Source: Saprospiraceae bacterium UBA2329
Lineage (GTDB): Bacteria > Bacteroidota > Bacteroidia > Chitinophagales > Saprospiraceae
DNA length: 5,308 nt
Direction of reading: 5' to 3'
NCBI GenBank assembly: GCA_002344975.1
Contig: DDUV01000006.1
Span: 579-5,886 of the forward strand
Below the pieces are notes generated by a model that was not told the origin of the DNA, searched no databases, and saw nothing but the letters and a program-made list of their open reading frames with translations. The translations under genes were made by a program, and so were the position numbers. This document shows, piece after piece, positions 1-5,308 of the stretch (position 1 is the stretch's first letter; every line of letters starts with the position of its first letter).

Positions 1-7
1 GCCCGCA

Positions 8-1663
8 TTACACCTTCAGATTCCTTTGATAAATGCGCCCTCCGGTTTCGAGGCGATACACATACTCGCCCGGCGCGAGGAAAAAGCGCGAGGGCCTGAA
101 ATGGAACGTATAACTACCCCGCTCCTGAAACTCATCTACCAGCGTGCGCAAGGCCGAGCCATTGGGCAACATAATGGAAAGCCGCACCTGTCCCCGGCTC
201 TGAATGCTGTATTTGATGGAAATGGCGCCCGGCTCCGATTCGGCCGGATGATGCCCCAGCAAGGCTGCCGGATTGTTGAGCGGCGGCGGGGGCGAAGAAG
301 GCGGCAGCAGTCCGGCGATGCCGTTGCCGAGGGGGCGTTGCAGCACCGTTTGTATCACATCGGGATGCAGGCAGAGCCAGTTTTGGAGCACCGTGCTGTA
401 CGCGTCGCGGAAGTCAACGGAGTAGAACGGATCGCCGTATTGGTCGGTATTCACCAAGTCGGGGGCTGTGCCGTGGAATCCGTTGCCGATCCCGTCGCCG
501 AAGACCAGCATAGGCGCGCCGGTGCCGTGATCGGTGCCGAGGCTGCCGTTTTCGTAAATCGTGCGGCCAAATTCCGAAAAAGTCATGGCCAATACGTTTT
601 GCGACTGCCCGCCGGCGCCGAGGTCTTGCCAGAACGCCGCCACGCTGTTGGCCACAGAAGCCAGCAGCCGGGGGTGATTCAGCGCCTGATCGGCGTGGGT
701 ATCGAAGCCGTCAATGGTGACCATATACACTTTGCTGCCGAGTTTGCCTTTGATGAGGCGCGCCACGATGGCCAATCGTTCGGCCAAGCCGGTGTCGGGG
801 TAATCGGCCTGATTGGAGGCGGAATTGTAGGCGTCGCGGATGGACTCCGAGTAGCGGAAGGCGTTGTTGGACACCGTTCGCACGAAGGCCAATTCGCGGT
901 CGGGCGGCTCCGGTCCGAGGTTCGACAAGTTGTACAACTGCCCGGAGAGCGCTATTTGATAAAATTCCTGCGGATTGCTGATGCTCAGGGCTGTATTGCC
1001 GCCCACGGCTCTGAAAATCATATTGGTTTCCACCCCGATCTGCAAGGCGGGCGGCGCGGCGGGCGGTGTGGCAGCGAAGGCCTGGAGTTCGTTTTCCAAC
1101 CAGCGCCCGATCCAGCCGGTGGCGACCAATTCGTTGGAATCGGAAGCCGAAGCCCAGATGTCGCTCGATCTGAAATGCGAATAATTGGCATCGGGGTAGC
1201 CCACGTTGTGAATGACGCGCATTTTGCCTTCTTCCCACAGTGGCTGCAGGGCCTGCATGTAGTTGGGCATACCGAAATCCTGGCTCAAGGCCCACAAATC
1301 GGGTTCCTGCACGGCCAGAGTGGGGCGGATGTTGTAGTACTCGTCGTTGCCCCGCAGGATGACGGTATTGAGGCCGTCGTTGCCGCCTTTGAGTCGAATA
1401 AGTACGAGGGTGCGGTCGCCGCAATCGCTGAGGGCCAATTGAGAGAGCAGGGCGCCCGGCGCAAAGGCGCGCAGGGTATTGCTGCCCAGCATCATGGAGC
1501 CTCCGGCGGCGGCGAGGCCGGTGAGTTTGAGGAAGTCGCGACGACCAAAGGCGCGGTGTGCCTGTTCGTGTTCGGTCTGCTGTTCCATAGATGCGCCATA
1601 GCGACGACGCAGGTGTTGTGCTGCTTTTGGGTGTTTGCCGGAAGGCGTATGGTGATCGTGCAT
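8..1663 (-). CDS. DUF1501 family protein with Tat signal and T9SS type-A-like C-terminal sorting domain
   Basis: Complete 551-residue protein, ATG start and TAA stop. Residues 40-49 (GRRDFLKLTG) form a twin-arginine motif followed by a short Ala/Gly/Leu-rich hydrophobic stretch ending near AFA (66-68), a plausible signal-peptidase site. The DUF1501 body follows: LKGGNDGLNT (91-100), YPDANYSHFRSSDIW (156-170), DGFDTHADQ (318-326), SEFGRT (363-368) and GTDHGTGAPMLVFG (376-389). The Asp/His-rich motifs recall the metal-binding loops of the alkaline phosphatase/sulfatase fold to which this family is usually related, but no activity is established. A proline-rich linker (454-461) leads to a C-terminal beta-rich module (about 477-551) with LAPGEYVYRLETGG (529-542) and a terminal NLKV, as in T9SS type A sorting domains; a FlgD-like Ig fold is the alternative reading. 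An internal ATG at 1588 (Met26) would leave 15 residues before RR and is a credible alternative start; the extra N-terminus is His-rich (MHDHH). It is the second gene after DUF1800, 133 bp downstream. Family assignment is firm; function is unknown. Confidence 0.95.
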   Translation of the reverse strand: MHDHHTPSGKHPKAAQHLRRRYGASMEQQTEHEQAHRAFGRRDFLKLTGLAAAGGSMMLGSNTLRAFAPGALLSQLALSDCGDRTLVLIRLKGGNDGLNTVILRGNDEYYNIRPTLAVQEPDLWALSQDFGMPNYMQALQPLWEEGKMRVIHNVGYPDANYSHFRSSDIWASASDSNELVATGWIGRWLENELQAFAATPPAAPPALQIGVETNMIFRAVGGNTALSISNPQEFYQIALSGQLYNLSNLGPEPPDRELAFVRTVSNNAFRYSESIRDAYNSASNQADYPDTGLAERLAIVARLIKGKLGSKVYMVTIDGFDTHADQALNHPRLLASVANSVAAFWQDLGAGGQSQNVLAMTFSEFGRTIYENGSLGTDHGTGAPMLVFGDGIGNGFHGTAPDLVNTDQYGDPFYSVDFRDAYSTVLQNWLCLHPDVIQTVLQRPLGNGIAGLLPPSSPPPPLNNPAALLGHHPAESEPGAISIKYSIQSRGQVRLSIMLPNGSALRTLVDEFQERGSYTFHFRPSRFFLAPGEYVYRLETGGRIYQRNLKV

Positions 1664-1796
1664 GGTTATGGTAGCGGTTAAATGAAGTAGTTAAATAGCT
1701 GCGAGCTTCGAGTTGTCTGGCTTAGTGAAGGGGTGACTACTGGGAGATGGACTTGACGGAGTCACCCCTTCACTAAACATGTAAAAAAAGCTTCCC
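1664..1796 (-). other. Intergenic spacer between the DUF1800 and DUF1501 genes
   Basis: This 133-bp gap separates two same-strand genes that would normally be expected to sit close together. It holds a perfect 17-bp inverted repeat (1722-1776) and, at its DUF1800 end, a run of T residues on the transcribed strand. I see no good Bacteroidota -7 box (TAnnTTTG) and no Shine-Dalgarno sequence ahead of the DUF1501 ATG, which is usual for this phylum. Whether DUF1501 is expressed by read-through or from its own promoter cannot be decided from sequence. Confidence 0.7.
1722..1776. repeat. Perfect 17-bp inverted repeat with 21-nt loop
   Basis: The left arm ttagtgaaggggtgact (1722-1738) is the exact reverse complement of the right arm agtcaccccttcactaa (1760-1776), enclosing a 21-nt loop. 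RNA from either strand would form a strong hairpin. Neither side has the T-run directly after the stem that an intrinsic terminator needs: on the minus strand the stem is followed by GCCAGACAAC, and on the plus strand by ACATGTAAAA. It could therefore be an mRNA-stabilising or processing hairpin between the two cistrons, or a copy of a dispersed palindromic (REP/MITE-like) element. Only one copy is present in the window. Confidence 0.9.
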
Positions 1797-1807
1797 TCAA
1801 CAAAGCT
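1783..1807 (-). terminator. Weak candidate intrinsic terminator at the end of the DUF1800 gene
   Basis: Read on the minus strand, AGCTTT and GAAGCT can pair (five Watson-Crick pairs plus one G-T) around a short loop, and the second arm runs straight into seven T residues. The hairpin spans the last codons and the TGA stop of DUF1800. The stem is short and AU-rich, so at most it would terminate partially; a chance T-run is an equally good explanation. Confidence 0.25.
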
Positions 1808-3266
1808 GCCATTCCGGCAAACGCGTGAGATAATACAGTAAATTGATGATCTGGTAAGGCGTCTCCACATACTGCACGCTCCAGGTGCCGTCTTCGAAGT
1901 AATTTTCGGGTACCTCACCTTTGAAGTACTCCAGTGCCGTTTCAAAAAGCGCCGGTTCGAGTTCCCGTTTCAGGTAGTGCCCGATCAGTTCCTGAGTGAC
2001 GCGGCGGGCGTCGGTCTCGTCGGGTTCGGTGAGATCAATGGCGAGGCGGCGCAGTTTTTCGCGGATTTCTTCATTGTTGGAAAACAAACCGAAGAGAAAC
2101 GAAGCGCTGAAACTCCACCTGAAAGCGAGGGTATTTTCGTTGAGCCAGGCGTGGTATCCCGGCCAACCGGCTACGTCCACCGGATTGAACGGCTCCTGCC
2201 CCATTTCGGAGACGATGTAATTGAGGTAGCCGATGTTGTCGTCGTTGATCTCATCGGGAGAGGTCACGCCGCTGAGGCGGAACAGCCCGGCCATGGTTTC
2301 AATCGGACTTTTAATGCAGGTATTGATGTGGCGGTCTTCGTAAAAATGAGTGCTTTTGAACAGTAGTCGGAACACCGGCGCCAGTTCCCAGTTGTTGGCT
2401 TTGAAGGTTTCGGCCATTGCTTCCACCACCTGTTCGTCTATTTTTTGATACACAAAAGCCCGGTATATTTTGCCGCAGATGTGGCGGGCAGTTTCGTCTC
2501 GGCGGAGGGTAAAAATGAGTTCGTGAACGTCGTTATACCCCCAATTGCCGGCTTGGCCGAAGATGGTTTTTATGCCGTTGTCGTGGCGGTTGGGAGCAAA
2601 AGTGACGGCATTGTCGCAATTGTACCTGTCCACGCGCCAGCCGGTGAGTGCGCGGGCCACCTCCACGATGTCGGTTTGGGTGTAGCCGTTGCCCTCGCCC
2701 ATGGTGAAGAGTTCCATGAGTTCGCGAGCGTAGTTTTCATTGGGTTGGCCTGCCACGTTGATGTTGCCGTTGAGATAGACCAGCATGGCGGGGTTTTTGC
2801 CCATTTCTTCCACGAAAGTGCGGAAATTGCCCAGCGCATTTTTGTGCAGCAGCAGGTAGTAGGCCCACATGAAGGAGTTGCAATCATACACCACCTCTTC
2901 GGTGACGAAGTGATTGTGCCAAAAGAGTGCCAGTTTGGAGCGCAGCCCTTCCTCGATCATCTCGCGCAGCCATCGCAGGCGAAACTCGTATTTGTGTTCA
3001 AAATACAAGTCGTTGTTGTCTTGGTAATCATCCCAGGTCCAGTTGGCCCAAATCGGCGCTACGGGATCGGGGGCGGCCAGCAGGGCGTCTATCACGCTGT
3101 CGGCCAATTCGGAAGGCGACATGGCCAAACCCTGCACCACTTGTTCGTAAGAGGCGGCCAGGCCTATGCGCTGATAAAAATGTTGAACTCTGCGCGCATC
3201 CCAGGGCTGATCTGCATTGGGCACAAAAGGATCGAGCGGCGGCAGGAGGGTGGCGGATGTATGCAT
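1797..3266 (-). CDS. DUF1800 family protein
   Basis: Complete 489-residue protein from an ATG at 3266 to a TGA stop; a TTG four codons upstream (3278) is in frame but less likely as start. Characteristic DUF1800 motifs appear in order: WHNHF (116-120), VYLNGNINVAG (163-173) leading to PNENYARELMELFTMG (175-190), ARALTGW (204-210), an F-P-x-x-H-D-x-G-x-K segment (about 223-233), KSPIE (319-323) and QEPFNPVDVAGWPG (357-370). The size is typical of the family, whose members are mostly alpha-helical, widespread in Bacteroidota, Planctomycetota and Proteobacteria, and of unknown biochemical role. They are repeatedly encoded next to DUF1501 genes, as here, where DUF1501 follows on the same strand. 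No signal peptide, lipobox or membrane segment is visible: the N-terminus reads MHTSATLLPPLDPFVP. The protein is therefore either cytoplasmic or exported with a partner. There is no Shine-Dalgarno sequence, as is normal in Bacteroidota. No truncation or frameshift is seen. Confidence 0.95.
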   Translation of the reverse strand: MHTSATLLPPLDPFVPNADQPWDARRVQHFYQRIGLAASYEQVVQGLAMSPSELADSVIDALLAAPDPVAPIWANWTWDDYQDNNDLYFEHKYEFRLRWLREMIEEGLRSKLALFWHNHFVTEEVVYDCNSFMWAYYLLLHKNALGNFRTFVEEMGKNPAMLVYLNGNINVAGQPNENYARELMELFTMGEGNGYTQTDIVEVARALTGWRVDRYNCDNAVTFAPNRHDNGIKTIFGQAGNWGYNDVHELIFTLRRDETARHICGKIYRAFVYQKIDEQVVEAMAETFKANNWELAPVFRLLFKSTHFYEDRHINTCIKSPIETMAGLFRLSGVTSPDEINDDNIGYLNYIVSEMGQEPFNPVDVAGWPGYHAWLNENTLAFRWSFSASFLFGLFSNNEEIREKLRRLAIDLTEPDETDARRVTQELIGHYLKRELEPALFETALEYFKGEVPENYFEDGTWSVQYVETPYQIINLLYYLTRLPEWQLC

Positions 3267-3350
3267 GCTTTGATACAATGAAATTTAAAAAAATCCCTCA
3301 ATAATAGCTCAAATCGGGAAGTGCGTGTTACTTTTATTGCAAAAAAAATC
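3267..3350. promoter_or_regulatory. Divergent AT-rich intergenic region, presumed promoters for DUF1800 and the secreted protein gene
   Basis: This 84-bp spacer lies between two genes transcribed away from each other, so promoters for both are expected in or overlapping it. It is clearly more AT-rich than the flanking coding DNA, with A-runs at 3287-3293 and 3341-3348. The best partial matches to the Bacteroidota -7 box TAnnTTTG are TACTTTTA on the plus strand (3329-3336) and TATTATTG on the minus strand (3299-3306). Each has one mismatch and neither has a convincing TTTG -33 box at the usual spacing. Location is well supported by gene orientation; the exact boxes are not. Confidence 0.4.
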
Positions 3351-5308
3351 GTGAAGGCAATCTACTTATCCTGCTTCCTCATGGCTTCGGCGCTGTTAAG
3401 CGTTCAGGCTCAAACAGTTTTGTTTTCTGAAGACTTCAACTCCTGCTCGCTCTCCGACGGGTGGACCGTACATCTCAACGGCAATCCCGATGCAGACTGG
3501 TATGTGGGAATGCCTCAAAACAACAGCAGCGATGGCTCTACCATAGACGGCTCCTGCATGCTCATCATTGACGACGACGCTACCGGAGAGAACACGCCGC
3601 CCTGGAATCTGGAGTTGATTTCGCCCGCGTTCGACATCACCGGCTGGACGACCGCCACCGTGTCTATGGATGTGCATTTTCGCAATTACGATGGCCGGGA
3701 CAGCCTCACGATTTATGCCTACGACGGCCAAAACTACCACCTGCTCGGCAAATACCGGGGCGGGGCCAGCCAAACAGGCACGCAGTTTTCGCAGTTTGTG
3801 CCGCTCATCGCAGACCTCTCCTTTTTTCCTTCTTCCACCATGCAATTAGTCATCCGCTACGACGACGGCGGCACCTGGGCCTGGTGGGCGGGTATAGACA
3901 ACATCGTGGTGCGCGGCGAAGGCACGGCCCGCAATTTCGTACTCGAACAGTTCAACGATTGCGCGCTGCCCGAAGGCTGGCAAACCGAATCTGTATCCGG
4001 GCCTTACACCTGGAGCTTTGGTTTTCTGACCAACGCTTCCGCAACGGCCTCCAATTCTATGAACGGTACCTGTTTTGCCTACATTGATGACGACGGCATC
4101 GGCAATGGTACGCCGGCTTTCACGGGCCGGCTGTATGGCCCCGAAATGGACGGCAGCGTGGCAGCGTCTCTGATACTGGATTTCGATGTGATCTACCGAA
4201 CCTACACCGACAACGAGTCCTTTTCGGTCGGGGTCATTGATACGGAAACCGGCCAATCGCGCATCGCAGCCGTGTTTACCAACGACCTCGGCGGCCCGCA
4301 GCTCAACGGATATGTGCATCGCTCGGTGGACTTGTCGGCTTTTCGTTCCAAAAACATGCGGTTTTTCTTTCAATACGACGACGGCGGCGCATGGAACTGG
4401 TGGGTGGGCGTTGATAATGTCAAACTCAGCGGCGAGGGCGAAATCAACGAGGTATGCGAAAAAGCCCGCCCCATCTCGCTGGACGCGCCCTGCGTGGAAG
4501 CGCACAACGGCCAGGCCATTTTTGACGGCCCGCAACCCGATTGCAGCCTGAGAAATACGCATTCGCTGTGGTACAGCTACACGGCGGAAACTGCCGGGCA
4601 GATCAAAATTTCGACCCAATCCAAATTCAACGACGTCATCACCGTGTTTGAGGGGCCATGCGAGGCGCTGCTGCCCGCTCATTGCATCAACAAAGACGAG
4701 CACGGCTTCACCGGCGAAAACCTGTACATCCCTGTCGAGGCCGGGCAGACGTACCGCTTCCGCGTAAGCGGCCAGACGGGAGGATTCGGCGCCTCTGCGG
4801 GTAGCTTCTGCATCGGCGTAGCATCCAGCAACGGCGCGCCCGCAGCGCCTCCGCACGCGCGTTGCGAACAGGCCGGCGTTTTGGCCATAGATGCTGATTG
4901 CGAGCAAACGCTCAACGTACACGCTCCCACCGCCGCGCCCCTGCCCAGCCGCAATACCCTGGCCCGCGCCGATGCCTGGTTCCGGTTCACGGCAGAAGAA
5001 ACGACGCCCCTGCTCATTGCCGCCGGCGCTGATTTTGCAGACGTTATTACGCTGTATGCCAATGGATGCAGCAATTTATACGAGGTAGCCGTGAACGAAT
5101 ACGGCGGCCAATTGACCTTGTACGAGCCGGAACCGGGCCGCACTTATTGGGTGCGCATCAGCGGCGCATTTGCCACCATAGAGGGCGGCGTTTGTCCCAG
5201 CGTCAAAAAGACCGTCATTGCGGCGCCTGCCAACGACCGCTGTATTTCGGCATTGCCGGTAGCGCTGGGCGGCGCCTGCGTGATGGCCAACAATCGCGGG
5301 GCGGATTT
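3351..5308 (+). CDS. Secreted mosaic protein: two tandem MAM/cleaved-adhesin-like domains followed by Cys-rich PPC-like repeats (3' partial)
   Basis: An open frame with no stop from the GTG at 3351 to the right edge gives 652 complete codons; the C-terminus is missing. Residues 1-20 are a clear Sec signal peptide (MKAIYLSCFLMASALLSVQA, then QT). A GTG at 3321 would lengthen the n-region by ten residues and is possible. Residues about 25-196 and 197-368 are tandem beta-sandwich-like domains sharing FN-x-C (29-32, 201-204), a Cys followed by IDDD (69-76, 241-248), and YDDGG-x-W-x-WW-x-G-x-DN ending in GEG (170-191, 342-363). They resemble the jelly-roll MAM/cleaved-adhesin modules of T9SS-secreted proteins. 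Cys-containing repeats start at C369, C505 and C631, each with a second Cys 12 residues on, and with NExCxxA/NDRCxxA-type openings similar to pre-peptidase C-terminal-like repeats. No catalytic domain is visible so far. A T9SS sorting domain would be expected at the missing end. It is transcribed divergently from DUF1800. An adhesin or matrix-binding role is inference. Confidence 0.9.
   Translation, partial: MKAIYLSCFLMASALLSVQAQTVLFSEDFNSCSLSDGWTVHLNGNPDADWYVGMPQNNSSDGSTIDGSCMLIIDDDATGENTPPWNLELISPAFDITGWTTATVSMDVHFRNYDGRDSLTIYAYDGQNYHLLGKYRGGASQTGTQFSQFVPLIADLSFFPSSTMQLVIRYDDGGTWAWWAGIDNIVVRGEGTARNFVLEQFNDCALPEGWQTESVSGPYTWSFGFLTNASATASNSMNGTCFAYIDDDGIGNGTPAFTGRLYGPEMDGSVAASLILDFDVIYRTYTDNESFSVGVIDTETGQSRIAAVFTNDLGGPQLNGYVHRSVDLSAFRSKNMRFFFQYDDGGAWNWWVGVDNVKLSGEGEINEVCEKARPISLDAPCVEAHNGQAIFDGPQPDCSLRNTHSLWYSYTAETAGQIKISTQSKFNDVITVFEGPCEALLPAHCINKDEHGFTGENLYIPVEAGQTYRFRVSGQTGGFGASAGSFCIGVASSNGAPAAPPHARCEQAGVLAIDADCEQTLNVHAPTAAPLPSRNTLARADAWFRFTAEETTPLLIAAGADFADVITLYANGCSNLYEVAVNEYGGQLTLYEPEPGRTYWVRISGAFATIEGGVCPSVKKTVIAAPANDRCISALPVALGGACVMANNRGAD
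3858..4439 (+). repeat. Direct repeat within the secreted protein gene (copies at 3858-3923 and 4374-4439)
   Basis: Two 66-bp segments lying exactly 516 bp apart encode the end of each tandem domain: tyrosine, DDGG, a tryptophan cluster, a GxDN motif and GEG. They are alike in DNA as well as protein, both opening with tacgacgacggcggc. They are the best-conserved part of a 172-codon internal duplication whose other landmarks keep the same spacing. Confidence 0.85.

Noticed and set aside
26..1681. 551-codon plus-strand ORF lying fully antisense to DUF1501
   Set aside because: It begins with TTG, has no recognisable domain and a low-complexity Arg/Gly/Ala/Val-rich translation. The minus strand carries clear DUF1501 motifs from end to end, so this is a GC-driven shadow.
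1722..1776. The inverted repeat as a rho-independent terminator
   Set aside because: No T-run follows the stem on either strand; the only T-run nearby lies upstream of the stem on the minus strand.
1691..1945. 84-codon minus-strand ORF spanning the intergenic inverted repeat
   Set aside because: It overlaps the end of DUF1800 in another frame and reads through the palindrome; there is no sign of a ribosome site or a conserved sequence.
2445..3281. 278-codon plus-strand ORF opposite DUF1800
   Set aside because: It is antisense to the best-conserved DUF1800 motifs and its translation (His/Val/Gly-rich) matches no family I recognise.
3396..3845. 149-codon minus-strand ORF near the start of the secreted protein gene
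   Set aside because: It is antisense to the signal-peptide-bearing first domain and has no domain signature.
3846..4922. 358-codon minus-strand ORF opposite the secreted protein gene
   Set aside because: The plus frame here contains the repeated YDDGG/WW/DN and Cys motifs with conserved spacing; the antisense translation shows no domain pattern.

Overview
This window looks like chromosomal DNA of a free-living member of the Bacteroidota, possibly Saprospiraceae-like. That placement is an inference from three things: a type IX secretion (T9SS)-style C-terminal sorting domain on a DUF1501 protein, a DUF1800/DUF1501 gene pair, and a large mosaic secreted protein built from adhesin-like beta-sandwich and Cys-containing repeats. 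The DNA is fairly GC-rich for the phylum. There are no RNA genes, CRISPR arrays, transposases or phage genes.

Layout: two genes lie on the minus strand, DUF1800 (3266 down to 1797) followed by DUF1501 (1663 down to 8). They are separated by 133 bp holding a perfect 17-bp inverted repeat. A short AT-rich spacer (3267-3350) separates the DUF1800 start from a third gene that runs divergently on the plus strand from about 3351 off the right edge. That third gene has a GTG start and no stop in the window, so a search for complete ATG ORFs misses it. It encodes at least 652 residues: a Sec signal peptide, two tandem domains in exact 172-residue register, then a series of Cys-containing repeats.

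How they may work together: DUF1800 and DUF1501 proteins are commonly encoded side by side and have no established biochemical function. Here the DUF1501 protein carries a Tat-type twin-arginine signal and a type-A-like sorting domain, so it is probably exported folded and then sent to the cell surface. The DUF1800 protein shows no signal peptide of its own. The divergent gene encodes a secreted, probably surface-associated or adhesin-like protein. A shared surface role for all three is inference from position and export signals only. No clearly new system is demonstrated. The most unusual items are the Tat plus T9SS combination, the long inverted repeat inside the gene pair, and the exact-register internal duplications of the secreted protein.
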